Program-made: the position numbers and the translations under genes
Notes under the pieces: generated by a model
Told to the model about the DNA's origin: nothing
The model's database searches: none
The model's input: only the letters and a program-made list of their open reading frames with translations
NCBI GenBank assembly: GCA_016716425.1
Contig: JADJWJ010000004.1
Coordinates: forward strand, 124,001-188,000
Direction: 5' to 3'
Length of the DNA: 64,000 bases
Origin: Betaproteobacteria bacterium
Lineage (GTDB): Bacteria > Pseudomonadota > Gammaproteobacteria > Burkholderiales > Casimicrobiaceae
Part shown: in pieces, positions 25,529 to 33,375 of the stretch
Numbering within the stretch: position 1 is the first letter of the stretch
Layout of the letters: every line of letters begins with the position of its first letter

Positions 25529-26470
25529 TCACGTCCAGAAGTACCGCGTGAGATGGAAGAAGACCGGCGCGGCGAAGACGACGGAGTCGAGCCGGTCGAG
25601 CATGCCGCCGTGCCCTTCGATCATGTGGCCCCAGTCCTTGACGCCGCGGTCGCGCTTGATTGCCGACAGCACGAGCCCGCCGAAGAATCCCATGACGTTG
25701 ATCGCGAGCGCCATCAGCGCCGCCTGCCAGGGGCTGAACGGCGTGATCCACCACAGCGCGGCGCCGATCGCCGTGGCCGAGGCGACGCCGCCGACGAGAC
25801 CCTCGACGGTCTTGGACGGCGAGACCTCCGGAGCGAGCTTCGTCTTCCCGAACAGCTTGCCCCACACGTACTGCAGAACGTCGCTCGACTGCACGACGAC
25901 GACGAGGAACGCGATCAGCAGCAGGTTGCGGCCCTCGTAGCCGGGGATGTCGAGCGTGAGCAGCGCCGGTACGTGCGAGAGGCAGAACACGCTGATCATG
26001 AGCCCCCACTGCATCTTGGCCGTGCGTTCGAGGAAGCGCCGGGTGTCGCCGGCGGCGACCTCGAGGATCGGCAGCAGCAGGAACGCATAGACGGGAATGA
26101 AGATCGAGTAGAGGCCGTACCAGCCGGTGTACACGAGCGCGTACTGCACGGGCAGCACGAAGAAGAAGCCCGCGGTCAGCGCCAGGTAGTCGGCGCTGCG
26201 CGTGTACGTGAGCGTCATGAATTCGCGCAATGCGGCGAACGAGATGAACAGGAACAGCAGCGTCACGCCCGGCCGGCCGAACAGGAAGGCGAAGCCGATG
26301 ACCCCCACCATCACCCACCACGCCTTGATGCGCGCGTTGAGGTTGTCGATCGTCGGATGCGGCGCGTGCTTCGCCACGGTGAGCTTGAGTACCCAGCCGA
26401 TCAGCGACGCGACGACGAGGATCGCGCCGATGCCGGCGAACAGCGACCAGGTCTGCTGCTGCGGCGTCAT
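25529..26470 (-). CDS. Phosphatidate cytidylyltransferase-like protein (CdsA/YnbB type)
   Basis: CdsA enzymes make CDP-diacylglycerol from phosphatidate and CTP in the inner membrane. The product is 313 residues with about eight helices. The family signature is intact near the end: SAIKRDRGVKDWGHMIEGHG, then GMLDRLDS. SPSKTVEGLVGG is the second motif. The ATG overlaps the stop of the acyltransferase gene. The length matches E. coli YnbB (about 300) and no standard cds operon genes (uppS, dxr) are nearby. It probably supplies an activated lipid to the CDP-alcohol transferase of this cluster. Confidence 0.88.
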   Translation of the reverse strand: MTPQQQTWSLFAGIGAILVVASLIGWVLKLTVAKHAPHPTIDNLNARIKAWWVMVGVIGFAFLFGRPGVTLLFLFISFAALREFMTLTYTRSADYLALTAGFFFVLPVQYALVYTGWYGLYSIFIPVYAFLLLPILEVAAGDTRRFLERTAKMQWGLMISVFCLSHVPALLTLDIPGYEGRNLLLIAFLVVVVQSSDVLQYVWGKLFGKTKLAPEVSPSKTVEGLVGGVASATAIGAALWWITPFSPWQAALMALAINVMGFFGGLVLSAIKRDRGVKDWGHMIEGHGGMLDRLDSVVFAAPVFFHLTRYFWT

Positions 26471-27081
26471 TCGGCGGCCGGCATCAGCGCGAGCAGGGCG
26501 GCGCGCGTACGGTCGACGAACGCCGCCTTGTCCTCGCCGGGCTGCAGCGTGATCGGGGCGCCGACGGTCAGCGTGCACAGCAGCGGCACCGGCAGCAGGC
26601 GACCCTTCGGCATCACGCGGCGCGCGTTCTCGATCCACACGGGCACGAACTCGAGGTCGGGTCGGGCGCGCGCCAGGTGGTAGATGCCGCTCTTGAACGG
26701 CAGCAAGGCCTCGTCGGTGGTGTTGCGCGTGCCTTCGGGAAACACGATCAGCGAGTCTCCCGCGTCCACGACGACCTCCATCTGCCGGATCGGGTCCTCC
26801 GTGCGCGCCTTCGGGTTGCGGTCGATCAGCACTGCACGGATCACGCGTTCGGCGACGTAGGTGCGCAATCGCCCCTGCCTCCAGTAGTCGGCGCCGGCGA
26901 CAGGACGCGTCCGCGCGCGCAGGTCGGGCGGCAGGCAGGCCCAGATCAGCGCGAAGTCGCCGTGGCTGCCGTGGTTCGCATAGTAGACGCGCGGGCCGGC
27001 GGCCGGCGCGCACCCCTGCCACAGGATGCGGGCGCCGGTCAGCGCCTTGGCGAGCACGCACAACCCGCGCCCGACCAGCAT
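26467..27081 (-). CDS. PlsC-like 1-acyl-glycerol-3-phosphate acyltransferase
   Basis: PlsC enzymes add the second acyl chain to lysophosphatidate. The product is 204 residues, a compact member. NHGSHGD near residue 36 is the catalytic HX4D motif and FPEGTRNTTDE the substrate-binding motif; FVPVWIENARRVMPKG follows. It is coupled to the CdsA-like gene by an ATGA overlap, giving acylation then CDP activation. This is not part of the E. coli ynb set. The true start could be downstream, since GGCAUG-like sites are weak. Confidence 0.87.
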   Translation of the reverse strand: MLVGRGLCVLAKALTGARILWQGCAPAAGPRVYYANHGSHGDFALIWACLPPDLRARTRPVAGADYWRQGRLRTYVAERVIRAVLIDRNPKARTEDPIRQMEVVVDAGDSLIVFPEGTRNTTDEALLPFKSGIYHLARARPDLEFVPVWIENARRVMPKGRLLPVPLLCTLTVGAPITLQPGEDKAAFVDRTRAALLALMPAAE

Positions 27082-27084
27082 GTC

Positions 27085-27349
27085 AGTCGCGATGGGCCGT
27101 CCCGAGCGACTGACCTGCCCCCTCGGGGGGCAGCGAGCGCAGCGAGCGTGGGGGCTGTTTCATGCTAGTCGCGATGGGCCGTCCCGAGCGAATGACCTGC
27201 CACGGCCTCCTCGGACAGGCACGATGGGCGAACGTCCGCGTGTCGGCCGTCGCCCTCGCGCGCGGACGCGCTCTGCGAGCCTGGGCTTCGCCCCGCGCGC
27301 GAGGGCGTCCCGGGGGGCAGCGAGCGTAGCGAGCGTGGGGGTCGTTTCA
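27085..27349. repeat. Two inverted copies of the CCCCCACGCTC repeat family
   Basis: AGTCGCGATGGGCCGTCCCG starts both copies (27085 and 27167) and both end GCAGCGAGCG...GAGCGTGGGGG followed by a CGTTTCAT or TGTTTCAT tail. The second copy contains about 100 bases of extra sequence in its middle. The pair fills the gap inside the lipid operon and is the reverse of the copies at 8.3 and 9.9 kb. Confidence 0.75.
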
Positions 27350-27378
27350 TCCGAGCATCGTCGGATCAGGTGAGCAAA

Positions 27379-27843
27379 TCAGTGCAGCGCGATGGTGCCC
27401 GCCACCGCGACAAAGAGCAATCCCTGCGCGGTGGTCAGCCACGCGAGGATGCGCATCAGTCGCAGCGCGCCGCGGCAGCGCGTGTCCCAGTCGCGGCTCT
27501 CCTTCCGGTCGGGCAGCATCCCCACGCCGCGCAGCGCCCGGTCGAGGTGATCGGTGCGGAAGCCGGACTTGTGCACGGCGTCGACCAGCTCGGCGAACAC
27601 GCGGGCGTCGAACCGCACGCGCAGCGCCATCCACTTGGCGAAGAGGCCGAGCACGATCACGCAGGCGAGCGCGAAGGCCGCGGGCGCGTCCACCGGCTGC
27701 ACCTGTGCCAGGACAGTGCCGGCGACGGCCGCGAGCGTGAAGCCCGTGGCCAGCGTGTCGATCGTGGCGGCGGCCGCGAGCGCGTCGGCGGTGAGCCGCA
27801 GGCGCCACGCGAGCGATTCGTCGATGGTGTCGGTGAGCGTCAT
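27379..27843 (-). CDS. Unrecognised small membrane protein of the lipid operon
   Basis: Not recognised. The 154-residue product begins MTLTDTIDESLAWRLRLTAD. It has three likely helices: ATGFTLAAVAGTVLAQV, FALACVIVLGLFAKWMALRV and a C-terminal AWLTTAQGLLFVAVAGTIAL. A charged segment with VHKSGFRTDHLDRALRGVGM lies between. The ATG overlaps the stop of the phosphatase gene by four bases, so it belongs to that operon. It is followed by repeats before the acyltransferase. It may be a partner of one of the membrane enzymes. Confidence 0.75.
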   Translation of the reverse strand: MTLTDTIDESLAWRLRLTADALAAAATIDTLATGFTLAAVAGTVLAQVQPVDAPAAFALACVIVLGLFAKWMALRVRFDARVFAELVDAVHKSGFRTDHLDRALRGVGMLPDRKESRDWDTRCRGALRLMRILAWLTTAQGLLFVAVAGTIALH

Positions 27844-29165
27844 GGTGGCGAGGGCATCCGGAATGCGCGCAGTGCGCGCGCGTGGCGATCGTCGAGCACG
27901 GTGTGCGCGCGCGCTGCCCGGACGCGTGCGAGCGCCGCGTCGACGCTGCTCGCGCGACCGGTCGCCAGCAGCCAGGCGGCGGCGGCGCAGGCGCTGCGCG
28001 AGAATCCCAGCGCGCAGCAGACGAGGACGGGCCCGCGCGCGCGCGCGCGCTCGATCGCGTGCGCGGCGTCGGCCAGCGCGGACGGCGTCGGCGCGGTGAG
28101 GTCGAGCACCGGCACGGCGTCGACGGACCACGCGCCGCGCGCGGTGGGCAACTCCGCGGCGAGGTCGACCACACCCGCGAACCGCGCCGCCCGCGCATCG
28201 CGCGCCGACGGCGACCGGCCGACCCACACGCCGTCGCCGACGGTGACCGGCGCCGGGTGGCGGCGCGTCCACCAGCGCGAGTTGAGCCAGGCGCCCGCCA
28301 GGTACGGCGCGAGCAGCCAGCGCGCGGCCAGGCTCAAGCGCCCGTCCCGGCGCTTCTGGAAGCCGGCGGGACCCAGGCTCGCGTAACACAGCGCGACCAG
28401 CGCGAGCGAGGCCGCCGGCCATCCGAGCCACAGCGCCCAGCCGCCGACGGCGATGGCCACCCCCACGCAGGCGAGGGCGCCGGCGCCGTAGAGCGCGGCC
28501 AGCCGGTGACGCGCAGGGTCAGTCACCCGCCGCCGCGCGTGCCAGGGCGAGGCTACGCCGTCTTCGGGCAACGGCCAGAGCCACACGGCGAGCCACCCCA
28601 GCGCGAAGCCGGTGGGAATGTCGATGAAGTGGTGCTGGTACGTGGTCAGCACGGAAACCCCGATCAGCATGAACCATGCGTCGAGCAAGATGCGCGCCAA
28701 TCCGCGGACGCGGCGGGCGTAGAGCACCCACAGGATCACCGCCAGCGCGATGTGCAGCGACGGGATCTGGTTGTACGGGAGGTCGAACGCGAACAGCGCG
28801 TCGAACATCGCGCCGAACAGGCCGTCGGCGGCCGGCCGGTCGAACGAGAACCGGTGCGGTGCCGCGACGAAGCACGCGACGGCGAAGAGCTGCGCGGTCA
28901 GCAGGCGCTTCGCGTGCGCGTCGAGCTCGCGGCGCGATGCGCAGACGAACAGCGACAGACCGTACAGCGCGTCGATCGACCAGTACGGGACGATCGTCCA
29001 CGCCCAGAACGGGATCGCGCGCTCCCAGCCGAAGGCCAGCGCGGGCACGGCCGTGCGCTGCGCGGCGGTCCAGTTGGCGAAGCCGTAGGTGACGAAGAAG
29101 AACGGCGCGAGGAACAGAAGCCAGGCGAGCGCGCGCCGCCAGGGGCGGCCGGACCCGGCCGTCAC
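27840..29165 (-). CDS. ynbD: PAP2 / dual-specificity phosphatase fusion (YnbD-like)
   Basis: From the GTG at 29165, which overlaps the ynbC stop, the product is 441 residues (E. coli YnbD is about 430). The N-terminal half is a membrane PAP2-like domain with several helices, NQIPSLHIALAVILW and TTYQHHFIDIPTGFALGW giving the conserved histidines. The C-terminal part, from about residue 310, is a cytosolic dual-specificity phosphatase with CALGFSRS (CX5R). It could dephosphorylate a lipid head group, such as a phosphatidylglycerophosphate analogue. The substrate is unknown. Confidence 0.85.
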   Translation of the reverse strand: MTAGSGRPWRRALAWLLFLAPFFFVTYGFANWTAAQRTAVPALAFGWERAIPFWAWTIVPYWSIDALYGLSLFVCASRRELDAHAKRLLTAQLFAVACFVAAPHRFSFDRPAADGLFGAMFDALFAFDLPYNQIPSLHIALAVILWVLYARRVRGLARILLDAWFMLIGVSVLTTYQHHFIDIPTGFALGWLAVWLWPLPEDGVASPWHARRRVTDPARHRLAALYGAGALACVGVAIAVGGWALWLGWPAASLALVALCYASLGPAGFQKRRDGRLSLAARWLLAPYLAGAWLNSRWWTRRHPAPVTVGDGVWVGRSPSARDARAARFAGVVDLAAELPTARGAWSVDAVPVLDLTAPTPSALADAAHAIERARARGPVLVCCALGFSRSACAAAAWLLATGRASSVDAALARVRAARAHTVLDDRHARALRAFRMPSPP

Positions 29166-30937
29166 AGCCTGCGCGCGAGCGCGACCGTGAAGATGCCCCA
29201 CGCGTCGATGCGCTGCGCGACCTTGCGGAAGCCGGCGGCGGCGACCAGCGCGTCCATCTCCGCCTGCGTGCGCCGCCGCATCACCCACGCCTGTCCGTCG
29301 CGGTGGCTCGTCAGCGCGCGCGCGATCAGCTCGAGCTGCGGGTGCCACGGCTGGCACGTGTAGACGAGCAGGCCGTCCGGCGCGATGGCGTCGGCGAGCC
29401 CGGAGAGCGACGTCAGGACGGCGGCATTGTCGGGAAAGAGCTCGTAGAGCCCCGACACGACGCCGACGTTCGGCCGCGGCGACAGCGCAGCGAGGCTCGC
29501 GCGGTCAAACGCGTCGCCGTGCGCGAACGACGCGATGCGCTCGAGCCCGCGCGCGCGGATCAGCGCGTTGCCCGCCGCGACGTTGCGCGCGTCGTAGTCG
29601 CGCAGCAGGATCGAGTCCGGCGCGGCGTCGGCCGAGGCGACCGCGTCGACCACGTAACGCCCGTGTCCGGCAGCGATGTCGACGATGTTGACGGGGCCGC
29701 CGGCGCGGCGGCGATCGGCGATCGCCTCGCGCAGCAGCTCCTCCACGTGCCGCTTGCGCACGCGGATGCCGCGCCAGCCGATCGATTCGAGGTACGTGCG
29801 GTCGATCATCCGGCCGAGCGGCGTCACGCCCGCGGGTTCGTTGCGGTAGACGTAGTCGAGCGTGCTGCCGGAATCGAAGCCCGTCGCGTGCCCGAGCGCC
29901 ACCCCGTGCGACAGCAGGCCGCCGAAGCGCAGCGATGCGCGGGTCATCATCCAGTAGAGCCCGCGCGGCGAGTACGCGGGCAGCGGGGCGGCGAGCGCGT
30001 CGGCTTCCTCGCGCGTGAACCCGGCTTGGTCGGCGGTCGTGAGGTCGGGACGCGCACCTGCTTCCGCAAACCGGCGCAGCACGAACGAACGGATGCGGTC
30101 GAGCGCGGTCGCGCGGTCGCGCTCGCCCAGCGTGTCGTGGTAGAAGCCGTGCAGCACGTGCCGCTCCTTCACCGCCGCGCCAAGTCGATCGAAGAACGCG
30201 TGCTGCGGGCCGTGGTGAACGACCCAGTCGGCGCCGGAGACCAGCAGCTGCGTGGGCACGACGATCGCCTGCGCGTCGGCGACCACGCGCTCGGCCGTGT
30301 CGTAGAGGCCGAGCAGCACGCGCACCGAGATCGCCTTCGCGAGCAGCGGGTCGGCGTCGTAGCTCGCGATGCGCTCCGGGTCGCGGGTGAGGAACTTCGC
30401 CTTCACGTAGCTCGTGACGAAGAAGTTGCCGCGCAGCTTCTGCATCAGCGCGAGCCCGGGCCGCGCGAGCGGCACGTAGAGCTTGACCTTGAACGCCGGC
30501 GAGGCCAGCGTCATGCAGCGGATGCGCGGCGCGTAGTCGTGCGCCCACGCGGCCGCGAGCACGGCGCCCACGCTCTGCGCGATGACCGCGACGTTCTCGG
30601 CGGCGAACCCGTGAACGGCGGCGATGTGATCGACGAACGTCTGCACGTCGCGCACCGAGTCGGTGATCGACGGCGAGTCGCCGCGCGCGCCCGGCGAGCG
30701 GCCGTGCCCGCGCGCGTCCCAGGCAAAGAAGTCGAAGTCCGGCAGCCCGAGTTCGTCGGGCAGGTGCGCCATGCGGCCGGAGTGTTCGTGGCCGCGGTGC
30801 AGCAGCACGATGGCGCCGCGCGGCTGCGGCGCCGTGGCCGGCCAGTGCCGGTAGAAGAGGTCCACGCCATCGTGCGTGCGGAACGTCCGCTCGCGGGCGG
30901 TGCGCTGCAGGACGGCGCGGGCGGCGGAGTCGTTCAT
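29162..30937 (-). CDS. ynbC: Bifunctional alpha/beta hydrolase - SAM methyltransferase (YnbC-like)
   Basis: The 591-residue product has two domains. Residues 15-300 are a monoacylglycerol-lipase-type alpha/beta hydrolase: VLLHRGHEHSGRM, WDARGHGRSPGARGD, the AQSVGAV elbow serine and a late HGFYHDTLGE histidine. Residues 330-591 are a class I methyltransferase: INIVDIAAGHGRYVV-type motif (NIVDIAAGHGRYVVDAV) and LLRDYDARN. This is the layout and length of E. coli YnbC. It starts one base after the ynbA stop and overlaps ynbD. It may deacylate and methylate a lipid or its head group. Confidence 0.87.
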   Translation of the reverse strand: MNDSAARAVLQRTARERTFRTHDGVDLFYRHWPATAPQPRGAIVLLHRGHEHSGRMAHLPDELGLPDFDFFAWDARGHGRSPGARGDSPSITDSVRDVQTFVDHIAAVHGFAAENVAVIAQSVGAVLAAAWAHDYAPRIRCMTLASPAFKVKLYVPLARPGLALMQKLRGNFFVTSYVKAKFLTRDPERIASYDADPLLAKAISVRVLLGLYDTAERVVADAQAIVVPTQLLVSGADWVVHHGPQHAFFDRLGAAVKERHVLHGFYHDTLGERDRATALDRIRSFVLRRFAEAGARPDLTTADQAGFTREEADALAAPLPAYSPRGLYWMMTRASLRFGGLLSHGVALGHATGFDSGSTLDYVYRNEPAGVTPLGRMIDRTYLESIGWRGIRVRKRHVEELLREAIADRRRAGGPVNIVDIAAGHGRYVVDAVASADAAPDSILLRDYDARNVAAGNALIRARGLERIASFAHGDAFDRASLAALSPRPNVGVVSGLYELFPDNAAVLTSLSGLADAIAPDGLLVYTCQPWHPQLELIARALTSHRDGQAWVMRRRTQAEMDALVAAAGFRKVAQRIDAWGIFTVALARRL

Positions 30938-30938
30938 C

Positions 30939-31541
30939 TCACGTGTTCTCGGCCAGGCCGCGACGCACGCGGTTGACGACGGTCGCGACCAGCAGCGCCG
31001 CCATCGCCGGCATCGCCCAGGCGGCCCAGGCGGGCAACGCTGCCGACAGGCCGATCCACAGACCGAGCGCGCCGAACACGAATGCGCGGTCGCTCTTGCC
31101 CATCGGGCCGTCGTAGCGGCGCGACGCGCCGGCCAGCGGCCCCAGCGCGCCGGCGTACTCGGATATCACCGCGAGCACGATCACCGCGCCGGTCCACAGC
31201 GGCGAGAATGGCGCCACGAACGCAAATGGAAGATACAGCGCGGCGTCGGAGATCACGTCGGTCAACTCGTTCAGGTAGGCGCCCAGGCGGCTCTTGTGGC
31301 CGAACTCGCGCGCGAGCATGCCGTCGATCGCGTTGAACGCCATCCGCACGAACATCCACAGCGGGATCAGCAGGAACGGCCAGCGCTCGGGCGCGCGCAC
31401 CGCGACGAAGAGGCCCAGTACGACCGAGACGACGGCAGCGGCGACCGTTACCTGGTTCGCGGTGACGCCGGCGCGCGCGAGGGCGCCCGCCAGCGGGCGC
31501 AGCAGCGCCTGGAAACGGGGCTTCAGGGCATAGATGGACAA
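30939..31541 (-). CDS. ynbA: CDP-alcohol phosphatidyltransferase (YnbA-like)
   Basis: Enzymes of this family swap CMP of a CDP-lipid for an alcohol head group in the membrane. The TTG start at 31541 gives 200 residues beginning MSIYALKPRFQALLRPLAGA, matching the E. coli YnbA start and length; a GTG further upstream is possible. The family motif is present as N70-x2-D73-G-x2-A-R-x8-G87-x3-N91-x3-D95. Two of the four metal-binding aspartates are therefore asparagine. Five or six helices are visible. It is the first gene of the lipid operon. Confidence 0.85.
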   Translation of the reverse strand: MSIYALKPRFQALLRPLAGALARAGVTANQVTVAAAVVSVVLGLFVAVRAPERWPFLLIPLWMFVRMAFNAIDGMLAREFGHKSRLGAYLNELTDVISDAALYLPFAFVAPFSPLWTGAVIVLAVISEYAGALGPLAGASRRYDGPMGKSDRAFVFGALGLWIGLSAALPAWAAWAMPAMAALLVATVVNRVRRGLAENT

Positions 31542-31608
31542 CGCATCGCGCTCCGGCAGCGGCGCGCGCACCGACCGGAAGCCGGTGCGCCGCGCGGTTG
31601 CGCGCAGT

Positions 31609-32280
31609 CTACCGAAACGTCGCGATGGCCGACAGCGGCTTGCGCACGATGTCGGGCACCGTGGCATCCGGCGCCGGGTAGCCGACGACCAGCAGCACGA
31701 ACGGCCGCTCGCCGGCCGGCCGGCCGAGGATCTCGTTGAGGAACGCCATCGGGCTCGGCGTGTGCGTGAGGCAGGCGAGGCCGGCGTGGTGCAGCGCGGC
31801 GATCAGCATGCCGGTCGCGATTCCGGTGGAGTCGACCGGGTAGTACTGCTTGACGCGTTCGCCATCCGCGCCGACGTCGTACGCCTTGTAGAACACCGCG
31901 ATGAGCCACGGCGCCGTCGTCAGGAACGGCTTCTCGGCGTCGGTCCCGAGCGGCGCGAGCGCGGTGAGCCACTCGCGGGTCGCGCGGTGCGCGTAGAACT
32001 CGCGCTCCTCGGACTCCGCGCCCTCGCGGATCCGCCGCTTGAGTTCTGCGTCGGACACCGCCACGAACTGCCACGGCTGCTGGTTCGCGCCGGACGGCGC
32101 GGACCCCGCGGCACGCAGGCAGTCCTCGATGATCTCGCGGGGGACGGGCTCGTCGGTGAACGCGCGGACGCTGCGCCGGCGCTGCAGCAGCGCGTTGAAC
32201 GCGCGGGCGCGCTCGCGCATCTGCGCTTCGGGGAGCCGCTCGTACGTCGCGAGCGGCACCGGGCGGTGGGTGCCCGCCAC
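31609..32280 (-). CDS. Nitroreductase family protein
   Basis: An FMN enzyme of the nitroreductase fold. From the GTG at 32280, two bases after the ccmH stop, the product is 223 residues. RRRSVRAFTDEPVPREIIED and RAAGSAPSGANQQPWQFVAV hold the FMN phosphate and ring contacts; AALHHAGLACLTHTPSPM follows. The N-terminus resembles the iodotyrosine-deiodinase-like subgroup. The substrate cannot be told. The position suggests co-transcription with ccm, though a functional link is not evident. An ATG at 32220 is an alternative start. Confidence 0.88.
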   Translation of the reverse strand: MAGTHRPVPLATYERLPEAQMRERARAFNALLQRRRSVRAFTDEPVPREIIEDCLRAAGSAPSGANQQPWQFVAVSDAELKRRIREGAESEEREFYAHRATREWLTALAPLGTDAEKPFLTTAPWLIAVFYKAYDVGADGERVKQYYPVDSTGIATGMLIAALHHAGLACLTHTPSPMAFLNEILGRPAGERPFVLLVVGYPAPDATVPDIVRKPLSAIATFR

Positions 32281-32282
32281 GG

Positions 32283-32759
32283 CTACGCGCGCGGGTCGTC
32301 GAGCAGCGCGCGCGCCTTCTCGACGCCGGCCGCGGCCGCGTCGGAATCGACCGGCGCCTCGCCTTCCTCGGTGCCAACGTTGCGGCTGCGCCGGCGGAGC
32401 ACGGCGATCCAGATGGCGCCGCCGCCCAGCAGGAGCAGGAACGGGCCGGCCCACAAGAGCCACGTCGTGCTCTTGACCGGCGGCTTGTAGAGGACGAAGT
32501 CGCCGTAGCGCTGCACGAGGAACTGCTTGATCTCCTCGTCGTTCTTGCCCTGCGCCGCGAGGCCGTGCACCTCGCGCCGCAGATCCTCGGCGAGCGGCGC
32601 GTTCGAGTCGGCGAGCGACTGGTTCTGGCAGACGAGGCAGCGCAGCTCCTCCTCGAGCCTCTTCAGGCGTGCGTCGAGAGCCGGGTCCTTCTGCGCGAAG
32701 GCCGGTCCGGAGAGGGCCAGCGACGCGGCCACCAGCAAAGCGGGGAGGGTGCGCATCAT
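32283..32759 (-). CDS. ccmH: Cytochrome c maturation protein CcmH
   Basis: CcmH reduces the apocytochrome c haem-binding cysteines or docks apocytochrome in the System I pathway. The product is 158 residues with a signal peptide (ASLALSGPAFA, cut near 22). The LRCLVCQNQ motif holds Cys41 and Cys44, and a C-terminal helix WLLWAGPFLLLLGGGAIWIA anchors it. It is the short form; the TPR part is the separate ccmI. It follows ccmG after 44 bases and is last of the ccm genes. Confidence 0.95.
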   Translation of the reverse strand: MMRTLPALLVAASLALSGPAFAQKDPALDARLKRLEEELRCLVCQNQSLADSNAPLAEDLRREVHGLAAQGKNDEEIKQFLVQRYGDFVLYKPPVKSTTWLLWAGPFLLLLGGGAIWIAVLRRRSRNVGTEEGEAPVDSDAAAAGVEKARALLDDPRA

Positions 32760-32803
32760 GCGTCGAGCTGTGTGTCCGGGTTCGTCGGGTGCGGCCGTCG
32801 CAT

Positions 32804-33337
32804 TCACGCTTTCTGCAACTCGCGGATGAGAGGGAGGATCTTCTGCTGCAGCGCCTCGGTGGTGATCGGGCCGATCTGCTTGTAGCGGATGATGCCCTGC
32901 TTGTCGACGACGAACGTCTCCGGCACGCCATAGACGCCCCAGTCGATGCCCACGCGCCCGTCGGCGTCCACGATCGACAGCCGGTACGGATCGCCGTGCT
33001 GCGCGAGCCAGGCCTTGCCCAGTTCGTTGCGGTCCTTGTAGTTGAGGCCGATCAACGGCACGACGTTCGCCTTGGCGAGCTCGACCAGCAACGGGTGCTC
33101 GACGCGGCACGACACGCACCACGACGCCCACACGTTGAGCAGCCAGACCTGCCCCTTCATGTCGGCGGTCGAGAGCTTCGCCCCCGGCTCGTGCAGCTGC
33201 GGCAGCGTGAACACCGGCGCCGGCTTGCCGATCAGCGGCGACGGCACCTCGCGCGGATCGCGCGACAGGCCGACCCACAGGAACACGACGAGGACGACGA
33301 AGACGGCGAGCGGAATGAGCAGGCGCAAGGATTTCAT
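32804..33337 (-). CDS. ccmG: Thiol:disulfide interchange protein CcmG (DsbE)
   Basis: CcmG is a membrane-anchored periplasmic thioredoxin that keeps apocytochrome or CcmH cysteines reduced. The product is 177 residues. An N-terminal helix (LLIPLAVFVVLVVFLWVGL) is followed by NVWASWCVSCRVEHP with Cys74 and Cys77, here CVSC and not CxPC. YGVPETFVVDKQGIIRYKQ holds the cis-proline. It lies between ccmF and ccmH. Confidence 0.96.
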   Translation of the reverse strand: MKSLRLLIPLAVFVVLVVFLWVGLSRDPREVPSPLIGKPAPVFTLPQLHEPGAKLSTADMKGQVWLLNVWASWCVSCRVEHPLLVELAKANVVPLIGLNYKDRNELGKAWLAQHGDPYRLSIVDADGRVGIDWGVYGVPETFVVDKQGIIRYKQIGPITTEALQQKILPLIRELQKA

Positions 33338-33375
33338 GATCTCGGATTCATCTCAATGGTGCGCGCGCAGTTTCC

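Noticed and set aside
27840..29363. Long plus-strand reading frames opposite the lipid operon
   Set aside because: They are shadows of the minus-strand genes caused by the high GC content, with Arg/Ala/His-rich products and no ribosome sites.
31609..32931. A 440-residue nitroreductase frame covering ccmH
   Set aside because: The upstream half is the shadow of ccmH; nitroreductase homology starts only near 32280.
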